This document shows positions 8,790 to 16,149 of a stretch of 64,000 bases of DNA, piece by piece. Position 1 is the first letter of the stretch; each line of letters opens with the position of its first letter. Made by a program: the position numbers and the translations under genes. The stretch is from Brevibacterium spongiae (GTDB taxonomy: Bacteria; Actinomycetota; Actinomycetes; Actinomycetales; Brevibacteriaceae): assembly GCF_026168515.1 (NCBI RefSeq), contig NZ_CP093443.1:310001-374000 (forward strand). Reading direction: 5' to 3'. The notes under the pieces were generated by a model. It was not told where the DNA came from, made no database searches, and worked only from the letters and a program-made list of their open reading frames with translations.

Positions 8790-8811
8790 TTTTGTTGACG
8801 TTGCAACAAAA
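8790..8811. promoter_or_regulatory. Inverted repeat upstream of the MarR gene, candidate operator
   Basis: TTTTGTTG-N6-CAACAAAA is a perfect 8-6-8 inverted repeat, with an inner GTTGCAAC palindrome, centred about 47 bp before the chosen MarR start. AT-rich dyads of this size are typical MarR-family sites. The 240-bp stretch between the transporter stop and this gene also holds a small GGCCCT/AGGGCC hairpin at 8752-8768 but no gene that I can support. Confidence 0.5.
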
Positions 8812-8847
8812 GTGTGGCATGACACATCGAGCGGTGGAGGCTCTCAG

Positions 8848-9309
8848 GTGGACAAGACGACTCCCGTCAGCACTCTGATCAGGCAGAACGGTCCGATCAA
8901 GATTGCGACCTGGCGTCTGATGATGGAGAAGTATCAGGACTTCATGACGAGGTTCGAGCACGAGTTCCGGACCCGGCACGGGCTGAGCGCCAACGAGTTC
9001 GACGTGCTCATCAATGCCAGACCCATGTCCCAGGTGCGTCACCGCGACCTCCTGCGCAGCCTGGTGATCAGCCGCAGTGCGCTCAGTCGGCTGCTGGGCA
9101 AGCTCGAGGAACGCGGGCTGGTCACCCAGCAGCCCGATCCCGAGGACCAGCGCGGTGTGCTCGTCACCCTCACCGAGGCGGGCCAGAAGCTCTGCGACGA
9201 GGCAGCCGCGACGAATGCCGAGATCATCCTCGCGGCATTCGGTGGACTCACCGACGCCGAGGCGGATCAGATCTTCGAGCTCGTGTCGAAGGTGTGCCCG
9301 GTGGAGTAG
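8848..9309 (+). CDS. MarR family transcriptional regulator
   Basis: A 153-residue winged-helix regulator. The recognition region runs HRDLLRSLVISRSALSRLLGKLEERGLV, and the wing is DPEDQRGVLVTLTEAG, the classic MarR D-x-R-x6-T-x-x-G signature. I chose GTG at 8848 because GGTGGAGG lies seven bases upstream; the frame runs open farther upstream but without a ribosome site and across the presumed operator at 8790-8811. It probably autoregulates and may control the upstream MMPL exporter; the ligand is unknown. Confidence 0.88.
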   Translation: MDKTTPVSTLIRQNGPIKIATWRLMMEKYQDFMTRFEHEFRTRHGLSANEFDVLINARPMSQVRHRDLLRSLVISRSALSRLLGKLEERGLVTQQPDPEDQRGVLVTLTEAGQKLCDEAAATNAEIILAAFGGLTDAEADQIFELVSKVCPVE

Positions 9310-9342
9310 GCCCGTGCAACGGGGCGGCGAGCGGGCGAGAAA

Positions 9343-9391
9343 CTCATAAACCGAAGAGCCATTTTTATGAGAAACTAGGTTAACTCATAAA
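9343..9391. promoter_or_regulatory. Three copies of CTCATAAA/TTTATGAG before the Fic gene
   Basis: CTCATAAA at 9343-9350, its inverse TTTATGAG at 9364-9371 and CTCATAAA again at 9384-9391 form two overlapping inverted repeats with 13- and 12-base spacers. The last copy ends 16 bases before the chosen Fic start codon, so a bound protein would block transcription or translation. The Fic protein itself carries a C-terminal winged-helix domain, so autorepression is a natural hypothesis. Confidence 0.55.
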
Positions 9392-9407
9392 ATTGGAGAT
9401 GGTAGTT

Positions 9408-10625
9408 ATGGTTTCTGCCGAACGTGACGATGAGTCCCGAGCCTCGATGACGTGGCCGGCTTTGACCAGTGAGACCTATAGCTGGGTGTCAAGACCCGGA
9501 TTCGGGCCTCGAACGACCGACAATGCCGGGCTTGTGAGATATGAAGCTGCGGTTCCGCCGGGGGTTGCCGACCTCGCTCCGCGTCTCGAGCCGGAGGTGC
9601 AGGCAATCTCAGATGAGGCCATTCGAGAGTTGAGTCGCTTCGACGCCGAACAAGGGATGGAGATTGCCGGATTCGCACCGGTTCTCCTTCGATCAGAAGC
9701 GGCCTCTTCATCACAGATCGAGAACCTCACTGCCAGCGCCAGGGCAATCTTCTCAGCCGAGTTCGGGGCTCGTTCGGGAAGCAACGCCGAGCTGATTGCT
9801 GCGAACACGCATGCCCTGTCGACCGCATTGAGGGATTCAGAGATGATCGACAGCCAGTCGATCCGAGAAATCCACCGAGTCCTCATGGAGCCACAGACGC
9901 GACATCCCGCTGGTGTTTTCAGGGACGAACAGGTTTGGATCGGGAGCCGATCCGATTCTCCGGTCGGAGCAGAGTTCGTGCCGCCACATCATTCACGGGT
10001 CCCGGGCCTCATCGAGGATCTTTCGAAGTTCGTCGAACGCAACGACGTGCCTGTGATGGCAGCGGTGGCGATCTCACATGCTCAGTTCGAAACGATCCAT
10101 CCCTTCACCGATGGCAATGGCCGAACCGGACGAGCATTGGTCCAAGCGATGTTCCGGCAGCGAGGCATCACTCAGAACGTGGCCGTCCCGGTTTCTGCTG
10201 GGATTCTGACCGATGTGCCTCGCTACCACCAGGCGCTGACGGATTACCGCAACGGTGATATCAATCCGATCGTTCGCATATTCGCCGAGGCCGCTTTCCG
10301 CGCTGTCGAAAACAGTGTTCAGCTCGTCGACGACCTGCGAAGAATTCGGGCAGGGTGGGATACACAACTGACTGCCCGCAAGAACTCGAATGCTTGGCGG
10401 CTGCTCGATATTCTCGTTGAACATCCGGTGCTCAACTCAGCAACGGCCGCGGCGGAACTCGGGGTGGCTCAGCCGAATATCTATCCGCCGTTGAAGACTC
10501 TTGTCGACGCTGGCATCGTGAAGTCCAAAGCGGAACACGGGTTGGGGCCCTTTTGGCGCAGCGACGAGATTCTTGCAGCCGTCGACGCGTTCGTGCAGCG
10601 GGCGGGCCGACGACGTCCGGCCTGA
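9408..10625 (+). CDS. Fic domain protein, class II (N-terminal inhibitory helix), with C-terminal winged helix
   Basis: A 405-residue Fic protein of the kind that transfers AMP (or another nucleotide) from a nucleoside triphosphate to a target hydroxyl. The active-site loop HPFTDGNGRTGR begins at about His231 and matches HPFx(D/E)GNGRxxR. The inhibitory motif (S/T)xxxE(G/N) is seen as SSQIEN with Glu at about 105, N-terminal to the Fic core, which defines class II enzymes that need no separate antitoxin. The C-terminus (LLDILVEHPVLNSATAAAELG to about residue 390) looks like a winged helix. ATG at 9408 has GGAG nine bases upstream; a TTG 15 bases earlier is the alternative. The repeats at 9343-9391 suggest autoregulation. 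Confidence 0.92.
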   Translation: MVSAERDDESRASMTWPALTSETYSWVSRPGFGPRTTDNAGLVRYEAAVPPGVADLAPRLEPEVQAISDEAIRELSRFDAEQGMEIAGFAPVLLRSEAASSSQIENLTASARAIFSAEFGARSGSNAELIAANTHALSTALRDSEMIDSQSIREIHRVLMEPQTRHPAGVFRDEQVWIGSRSDSPVGAEFVPPHHSRVPGLIEDLSKFVERNDVPVMAAVAISHAQFETIHPFTDGNGRTGRALVQAMFRQRGITQNVAVPVSAGILTDVPRYHQALTDYRNGDINPIVRIFAEAAFRAVENSVQLVDDLRRIRAGWDTQLTARKNSNAWRLLDILVEHPVLNSATAAAELGVAQPNIYPPLKTLVDAGIVKSKAEHGLGPFWRSDEILAAVDAFVQRAGRRRPA

Positions 10626-10708
10626 CCGGAGATTCACGTGTCCGTTCGCCGGCTCAGTTGCCGTACAGCACCCTCCCCACTCGGTGAGAACCCGGCTACG
10701 ATGTGGCC

Positions 10709-11764
10709 ATGAGCAACGTAGAGACTCGCCCGGAACAAGTCGTCTGCACTGCCGGCGGACTCCCCGGACCCAACTGTGACCAGCAGGGACGTTCCCCCGT
10801 CGAGATCATCACCTCCCGTGAAGTGCCGCTTGGCGGACCCCGTGCAATGAAGGTGCGCCGGACTCTGCCGCAGCGCCAACGCTCCCTCATCGGACCCTGG
10901 TGCTTCGTCGACCACTACGGCCCGGCCGACGTCTCCGTCACCGGCGGCATGGACGTCGCGCCCCACCCTCATACCGGGCTGGCGACCGTGAGCTGGCTCT
11001 TCGAAGGCGCCATCCAGCACATCGACTCCGGCGGCAATGCGGGGCTCGTCCTACCCGGCGAGGTCAACCTCATGACCGCCGGCGCCGGCATCTGCCACTC
11101 CGAGGTCTCGACCGAGGACACGACGACGCTCCACGGTGTGCAGCTGTGGCTGGCCCTGCCCGATTCCTCCCGCCACCAGCCGGAACGGGAATTCGAGCAC
11201 TATGAGCCCGAGCCTGTCGACTTCGACGGCGGGCAGCTGCTCGTCTTCCTCGGCGAAGTGTGGGGGACTGCCTCTCCGGTGCGCACGCATTCGCCTCTGC
11301 TCGGCGCCGAGATCCGCCTCGACCCGGGTGCGAGCATCGACCTGCCCGTCGACCCGGCGTTCGAACACGGCGTTCTCGTCGATTCCGGTGACATCACCTT
11401 GGAAAACGTCGAACTGCCGGTCGCGGCGATCGGCTACACCGGGGTCGGTGTGGACGAGCTGCGCATCGCCAACCGCGGTGACGAGCCCGGCCGGGTCATC
11501 CTCCTCGGCGGGGAACCGTTCCCCGAGGACATCGTCATGTGGTGGAATTTCGTCGGCCGCACCCATGAGGAGATCGCACGGTACCGCGAGGAATGGCAGG
11601 CCGAAGGCGACCGTTTCGGTGTCGTCGACGGCTACGTCGGCAAGGGCGGACCCGGACAGAATGCCGATGGCATGGGCAGGCTCCCCGCACCGAGGCTGCC
11701 CGACGTGACCATCAAAGCGCGGAAGAATCCGCCGCCGCAGGTGCAAGGCGGCCCCGAGGCGTAA
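10709..11764 (+). CDS. Pirin family protein
   Basis: A 351-residue bicupin protein of the pirin family. The N-terminal cupin has the metal-site segment APHPHTGLATVSWLFEG, then HIDSGG and LMTAGAGICHSE, which carry the His/His/His/Glu iron ligands; the C-terminal cupin starts near residue 170. Bacterial pirins are cytoplasmic, and some have quercetinase-like activity or bind metabolic enzymes; the role here is unknown. ATG at 10709 is preferred over an in-frame GTG six bases upstream. The C-terminal tail (KARKNPPPQVQGG) is slightly extended. Confidence 0.9.
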   Translation: MSNVETRPEQVVCTAGGLPGPNCDQQGRSPVEIITSREVPLGGPRAMKVRRTLPQRQRSLIGPWCFVDHYGPADVSVTGGMDVAPHPHTGLATVSWLFEGAIQHIDSGGNAGLVLPGEVNLMTAGAGICHSEVSTEDTTTLHGVQLWLALPDSSRHQPEREFEHYEPEPVDFDGGQLLVFLGEVWGTASPVRTHSPLLGAEIRLDPGASIDLPVDPAFEHGVLVDSGDITLENVELPVAAIGYTGVGVDELRIANRGDEPGRVILLGGEPFPEDIVMWWNFVGRTHEEIARYREEWQAEGDRFGVVDGYVGKGGPGQNADGMGRLPAPRLPDVTIKARKNPPPQVQGGPEA

Positions 11765-11879
11765 CGGCAGCCGGGCCGTGGCCGGAGTCCGGACTCGTGA
11801 CCGCGAGGGAATAACTCCGCAGCCGATTTCGTCATACCTGATGACCGGATCATCGAATCTGACTGAAAGGGTTCCAACC

Positions 11880-12254
11880 ATGTCGAAGACATTCGAGGAC
11901 AAGACCGGCGCCGAGGTGACCGTGACCTTCAATGAGACCGATCGGTCCTATGACATCGCCGTGGCCGACGGCACCATCGCCGGACACGCTTTCTTCCTGC
12001 CCGGGCCGGATGCCGAAGCCGAGCGCATCTTCCACCACACGGAGGTCGACGAGCAGTTCGGCGGTCGCGGACTGTCGAAGATCCTCGTCGCCGAGGCGCT
12101 CGAGGACTCGCGCGAACTCGGCGTGACGGTCGTGCCTGTCTGCCCGCTCTTCGTCAAGAAGCTCGACGAGACGGGAGAGGACTATGCGGCGCAGGGCGGC
12201 AAGTTCCGCAAGGCCACCGGCGCTGACATGGACATCATCAAGAGACAGGCATGA
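11880..12254 (+). CDS. Small GNAT-like N-acetyltransferase (COG2388 type)
   Basis: A 124-residue single-domain protein of the YjdJ/COG2388 type. The short acetyl-CoA-binding core HTEVDEQFGGRGLSKILVAEALEDSRELGVTVVPVCPLFVKKL is seen here in two blocks: the Q-x-x-G-x-G loop (QFGGRGLSK) and the VVPVCPLFVK strand. Such proteins are about 100 residues and lack the N-terminal half of normal GNATs. ATG at 11880 follows a GAAAGG site. A 12-bp palindrome, GAGTCCGGACTC, lies at 11785-11796 in the upstream gap. The gene overlaps the next by four bases (ATGA), so the pair is co-translated. Confidence 0.85.
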   Translation: MSKTFEDKTGAEVTVTFNETDRSYDIAVADGTIAGHAFFLPGPDAEAERIFHHTEVDEQFGGRGLSKILVAEALEDSRELGVTVVPVCPLFVKKLDETGEDYAAQGGKFRKATGADMDIIKRQA

Positions 12255-12733
12255 GTGAGGGTATGAGCAACGCAAGCCGACCATTCATCGACAAGATCCA
12301 CCCCGAGAACTACAAGGCACTGGCCCAGGCGGCCGCGAGCTCACGCAAGGCCTCACGTGCTGCAGGCCTCGATGACGGGCTCATCGAACTCGTCAACACG
12401 CGGGTATCGCAGATCAACGGCTGCCGCACCTGCCTGAGCATCCACGCTCCGGCGGCGCGGAAGGCCGGAGTCTCACAGCTCAAGCTCGACGTGCTGCCCA
12501 GCTGGCATGAGGCGGAGATCTTCACCGATCAGGAGTTCGCCGCGCTCACACTCGCCGAGTCGCTGACGGTGCTGGACAAGACCGCTGATCGGGATGCGAT
12601 CGCCGCCGAGGTGGCGCAATTCCTGACGACCGAGCAGATCTCGGCGGTCGAGTGGTCGACTATCCTCATCAACGCGTTCAACCGCATCTCGATCGCCAGC
12701 GACCACCCAGTGTTCGGAGCCAAACAGGACTGA
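12251..12733 (+). CDS. Carboxymuconolactone decarboxylase / AhpD-like alkylhydroperoxidase
   Basis: A 160-residue, all-helical AhpD-fold protein. The redox motif Cys-Arg-Thr-Cys with a His four residues on (INGCRTCLSIHAPAARKAG) and the preceding Glu in LIELVNTRVSQ make up the AhpD-type E-C-x-x-C-H active site used to reduce peroxides. The upstream overlap with the small acetyltransferase (ATGA) shows coupling. It lies back to back with arr, four bases beyond its stop. A peroxidase or general oxidative stress role is the family expectation; the electron donor is not evident. Confidence 0.88.
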   Translation: MSEGMSNASRPFIDKIHPENYKALAQAAASSRKASRAAGLDDGLIELVNTRVSQINGCRTCLSIHAPAARKAGVSQLKLDVLPSWHEAEIFTDQEFAALTLAESLTVLDKTADRDAIAAEVAQFLTTEQISAVEWSTILINAFNRISIASDHPVFGAKQD

Positions 12734-12736
12734 GTC

Positions 12737-13147
12737 TCAGTTGATGATCTCGGCGCTGTCGTCGTCGAGGAGGGCCGCGAGTTTGCCCCGCCACGTCTGC
12801 AACTCGTCGGAGCTCATGCGCGGCCAGCCGTCGACCTCGCGGATCACTCTCAGCGCTTCGGTGCTGCGGTATGAGCGGGTCGGATTGCCCGGGAACTTCT
12901 TGTCGGTGACATTGGGGTCATCCTCGAAGTCGCCGGTGGGTTCGACCTCGTAGACATGAGGCGTCCCGTCGAGGGCGGCAACTTGGGCGGCCAGCCCCGC
13001 ACCGTCGACGATCGAGGTGAAGTAGATGTGGTTCATGACGATCTCGGGGCGATAGTTCGATGCGTACCCTGCGGTGAGCAGATCGCCCGGATTCAGTTTC
13101 GCCTTGGTGCCATGGAAGAACGGTCCGTGATCAAGTGGCTCAGACAT
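12737..13147 (-). CDS. arr: Rifamycin ADP-ribosyltransferase (Arr)
   Basis: A 136-residue cytoplasmic enzyme that inactivates rifamycins by ADP-ribosylation from NAD. It has the full Arr signature: GPFFHGTKAKLNPGDLL at the N-terminus, SNYRPEIVMNHIYFTS, the central VYEVEPTGDFEDDPNVTDKK and the FPGNPTRSYRSTEALRV segment. Length matches the family (about 140 residues). The ATG at 13147 is chosen because the longer frame adds only ten unsupported residues. It is convergent with the AhpD-like gene, with three bases between their stops. It is probably a chromosomal intrinsic gene, since no mobile element is adjacent. Confidence 0.95.
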   Translation of the reverse strand: MSEPLDHGPFFHGTKAKLNPGDLLTAGYASNYRPEIVMNHIYFTSIVDGAGLAAQVAALDGTPHVYEVEPTGDFEDDPNVTDKKFPGNPTRSYRSTEALRVIREVDGWPRMSSDELQTWRGKLAALLDDDSAEIIN

Positions 13148-13338
13148 GCCTCGAATATACTCGGGCAGTCTGCGCATGAGGGTCAGAATCCGGGACTAGA
13201 ATAGACTTCAGCGGGCACAGCTGTATGTTCCGAAGGTTGAGACTCGTATCTTGACATGCGAGGTTGTCAGGCACATTAGTGGGTGGTCGATGCCCTTCCT
13301 GGGTCGACGTGCACACACGAAGGAGCCCACCCCCGCTT

Positions 13339-14649
13339 ATGTCCGCAGATATGACTTCGCAGACGACTGACACCACCGCCTCGGCGCCGTCGACCTTCGC
13401 CGGACGACTCCGACTCATCGGGCCGGGCATCGTCTTGGCCCTGGCCAGCGTCGGCGCATCGGACATGATCACGACGATGAACTCCGGTGCCGAATACGGA
13501 CTGGCGCTGATCTGGGTGTTCACCGTCGGCATCATCCTCAAATTCGTGCTCTCCGAGGCGGTGTCCAGGTTGCAGATGAGCGGCGACCGTTCGCTGCTCT
13601 CCCACCTCACCCGGTTCGGCGGGCGGACGTTCCCCGTGCTGTTCCTCATCGCCGAGCTGCTCGTCGGGCTCTTCTTCGGCGCCGGCGTCGTCGCGGTGAC
13701 GACGAACATCCTGCAGGCGATCTTCCCGGTCCTGCCGTTCTGGCCGACTGCGATCGTCGTGCTCCTCTCGGCTGCAGTGCTCGTCGGCATCGGCCGGTAC
13801 GGGATTGTCGAAAAGGCCATGATGGGGTTCGGAATCATCATGTTCTTCGGCATCCTTGCGCTGGCGATCTCCGTGTTCCAGGGGCAGGACGCGCAGGAGG
13901 TCGCGGCGGCGACGATCGTGCCGAGCTTCCCGAACACCTCGATCATCACGGTGATGTCGCTCATCGGCGGTGTCGGGGGAGCGACGGGCATCCTCGCCTA
14001 CTCGTTCTGGATCCGTGAGAAGGCGTGGCGCACACCTGACTGGAAGCCAGTTGTCCGCCTTGACCTGTTCATCAGCTACGGGCTGGTCTTCGTCTTCGCC
14101 GTGGCGATGAGCGCCGTCGGTGCCTTCATCCTCTACGGGCAGGGCTTCACGATCTCGGACAATGACGCGCTGTTCGCCATCGCCGACGACCTGGTCGGGC
14201 GCATCGGTGAAGCGGGTCGCCTCGTCTTCCTCATCAGCTTCCTCGCCGTTGTGTACACGAGCGTGCTCGGCGGATTCTCCGGCATTGCCTACGTCACCGC
14301 CGACTGCATGCGCGTGCTGCGCCGCTACCCGCACCAGGACGAACCGGCCCACGAGATGTCGGCGAAGTCGATCGAGTTCCGCGGGGCCCTGGTCTACCTC
14401 TCGATCGCGACGCTGATCATCATGAGCCTCGGCAAACCGGTCACCCTCGTGCTGGTCTACGCGGCGATCAGCGCGTTCATCCTGCCGGTGCTTGCGCTCG
14501 CCCTGCTCGTCATCCTCAACCGGTCTTCCGTGCCGGAGCAGCTGCGAAATACGAAGTGGTCGAACGTGCTGCTCGGCGTGTGCCTGGTCCTGTTCGGCTT
14601 CCTCGCTGCCCTGCAGGTGCGGGAGTCGGTGATGGGGTTGGTGGGGTAG
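13339..14649 (+). CDS. Nramp-family transporter lacking the canonical metal-binding motifs
   Basis: A 436-residue integral membrane protein with about eleven TM segments and the LeuT-fold layout of Nramp proteins (GPGIVLALASVGASDMITTMNSG in TM1). The TM1 Asp-Pro-Gly-Asn motif that binds Mn/Fe is replaced by G-A-S-D-M, and the TM6 Met-Pro-His-Asn is replaced by a G-I-L-A-Y stretch (GGATGILAYSFWIREKAW). It therefore may carry another ion such as Mg, or act differently. ATG at 13339 has GAAGGAG about 13 bases upstream; ATG at 13351 is possible. A TTGACA box lies at 13251-13256 with a weak -10 17 bases on. Membrane location is sure; substrate is not. Confidence 0.8.
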   Translation: MSADMTSQTTDTTASAPSTFAGRLRLIGPGIVLALASVGASDMITTMNSGAEYGLALIWVFTVGIILKFVLSEAVSRLQMSGDRSLLSHLTRFGGRTFPVLFLIAELLVGLFFGAGVVAVTTNILQAIFPVLPFWPTAIVVLLSAAVLVGIGRYGIVEKAMMGFGIIMFFGILALAISVFQGQDAQEVAAATIVPSFPNTSIITVMSLIGGVGGATGILAYSFWIREKAWRTPDWKPVVRLDLFISYGLVFVFAVAMSAVGAFILYGQGFTISDNDALFAIADDLVGRIGEAGRLVFLISFLAVVYTSVLGGFSGIAYVTADCMRVLRRYPHQDEPAHEMSAKSIEFRGALVYLSIATLIIMSLGKPVTLVLVYAAISAFILPVLALALLVILNRSSVPEQLRNTKWSNVLLGVCLVLFGFLAALQVRESVMGLVG

Positions 14650-14655
14650 ATCTTC

Positions 14656-15906
14656 TTAGGGGCCGAGCAGTGCCAGCGGCACGACGGCGATTCCATCGTT
14701 GCGCCGGTAAGCCGTTGTGCCAGTGGTGACAACAACCAGGTCGGTGACGCGATCAGGAACTTGCTCTCGGAGCCAACGTAGGTGCTTCACATCTGAATCC
14801 GAGACATCGGCAGCGAGCTTGACCTCGATACCGACGATTGCGCCGTCGACGCCTTCAACAACGAGGTCGACTTCTCGCGCACCTCCATGTAGGCGGAGGT
14901 GACTGACCGAGGCCTCTGCCGCTTGAGCCATGACCCTGACCCCCAATGTCACGAGCGACTCGAACAGAGGCCCCGCAAGATGGGCTCCTCGGGGAGACAA
15001 AAGTGATTCTGCGGTCTGGTTGAGAAGGCTGGCAGCGAGAGCGGGATCGGCTAAGTGATGTTTTGGAGCTTGTTGCAAGCGTCGGTTCGGGCTGTTGGTC
15101 GGTACCCAGCCGGGGACTGGGTCGAGAAGCCACAGTTGGCTGAGGTGGTCTCTATAGGCAATTGTCGTAGTCTTCGCTGGTTGAGTTCCATCACCGGCTG
15201 TAGTCGTGTCGAGTAGACGTGAATATGCCGTTGTCGTTGACGAAGCAGCGGCATAGGCAGCGAGCCACCGCCTGAGCGTTTCTGGACGCCTGACAGTGAA
15301 CCCCAGATCAGGCAGATCTCTGTCGACGACTCTCTGAAGGTAGGCATCAATCATGCGGCGCCGGATTCGCAGCGGGCTATTCATGATGCCAGGGAAGCCG
15401 CTGGAAACAATGGCTTCAGCGTAGTCGGTCAGTTGCAGCGTCGTTGTCCCGTCGACTGACGTGGCCTGCCTTGACAATAGCTGAGCCAATGAAACAGTCG
15501 GCGTGGTGAGTCCGCGCTCGTGCACACCCATTGGACGCATGCGAAGGGACAGGATGCGTCCGGCACCGCTGTGTGTCCCAGCGGTGTCGACCGGTGATGC
15601 AGAGCCGGTGAGAAGAAAACGTCCATTCGGCGCACCCGCGTCCACCAATCGCCGAACTGAATCCCAAATCTGTGGCAGTTGTTGCCATTCGTCGAGAAGT
15701 ACGGTGCCCTTTGGGATTGACTTCAGGGAGAAGTCAGAGCGAAGGATGTCGCGTTGAGCTGGGTCGTCCAAGTACCAGGCAATGTCTGATCGGCGCGATG
15801 CCGTATCGGTTTTACCCACGCCTTTGGGGCCGTCAACTGCTATGGCTGGGGTTTCATTAAGCAGTTCGTCGAGTTCGAGATCAATGGTTCGGGAAAGGTA
15901 ATCCAC
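14656..15906 (-). CDS. AAA ATPase with C-terminal DUF4143
   Basis: A 416-residue protein. Walker A is AVDGPKGVGKT near residue 30, Walker B is TVLLDEWQQLP near residue 70, and sensor LLTGSAS follows. The C-terminal DUF4143 region contains REVDLVVEGVDGAIVGIEVKLA, an E-x-D...E-x-K arrangement like a PD-(D/E)XK nuclease core. Proteins of this family are common in bacteria and archaea, often scattered or mobile; their function is not established. Start is GTG at 15906. It is preceded by tandem 23-bp repeats at 15972-16040, which may regulate it, and it is separated from the TRAP operon by a hairpin. Confidence 0.85.
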   Translation of the reverse strand: MDYLSRTIDLELDELLNETPAIAVDGPKGVGKTDTASRRSDIAWYLDDPAQRDILRSDFSLKSIPKGTVLLDEWQQLPQIWDSVRRLVDAGAPNGRFLLTGSASPVDTAGTHSGAGRILSLRMRPMGVHERGLTTPTVSLAQLLSRQATSVDGTTTLQLTDYAEAIVSSGFPGIMNSPLRIRRRMIDAYLQRVVDRDLPDLGFTVRRPETLRRWLAAYAAASSTTTAYSRLLDTTTAGDGTQPAKTTTIAYRDHLSQLWLLDPVPGWVPTNSPNRRLQQAPKHHLADPALAASLLNQTAESLLSPRGAHLAGPLFESLVTLGVRVMAQAAEASVSHLRLHGGAREVDLVVEGVDGAIVGIEVKLAADVSDSDVKHLRWLREQVPDRVTDLVVVTTGTTAYRRNDGIAVVPLALLGP

Positions 15907-15971
15907 GGAGCCTGCCCTTGGTCGGGTACCTGCGATTCTGTCAGTGATCCGCGCGGATCTGTTTTACAACG

Positions 15972-16040
15972 CTACCATTTCGCAGGCTCATACACTACCA
16001 TTCCGCAGGTTCATACACTACCTTTTGCGGAAAACTTACG
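15972..16040. repeat. Three tandem 23-bp direct repeats upstream of the DUF4143 ATPase
   Basis: Units of 23 bp beginning CTACC at 15972, 15995 and 16018, with a partial fourth at 16041. Units 1 and 2 differ at two positions (CTACCATTTCGCAGG versus CTACCATTCCGCAGG, each ending TCATACA); unit 3 is more diverged. The period equals about two helical turns. They lie in the 244-bp gap before the ATPase start on the minus strand, where nothing else is visible. They have no unique spacers, so they are not a CRISPR array. Confidence 0.75.
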
Positions 16041-16079
16041 CTACCTTCTCGCGCCCAGTTGAGCCTCGGCGGCAGAAGA

Positions 16080-16113
16080 GTGGGACAGACTCCTTTTCGG
16101 AGAACTGTCCCAC
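16080..16113 (-). terminator. Hairpin after the TRAP transporter operon
   Basis: GTGGGACAG pairs perfectly with CTGTCCCAC, and an inner CTCC/GGAG stem surrounds a TTTTC loop, giving an extended stem-loop 37 bases beyond the stop of the DctM gene on the minus strand. There is no clear U-tract, so it is either an L-shaped actinobacterial terminator or an mRNA-stabilising hairpin. Confidence 0.55.
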
Positions 16114-16149
16114 CCGAAGTGACCGCAGAGCGTCAGCCTATGCTAGACA

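Noticed and set aside
13276-14352. 358-residue minus-strand frame opposite the Nramp gene
   Set aside because: Highly charged, low-complexity antisense of a membrane-protein gene; no recognisable motif.
15972-16040. Possible CRISPR array
   Set aside because: The 23-bp units are directly tandem, without unique spacers, and no cas genes are near.
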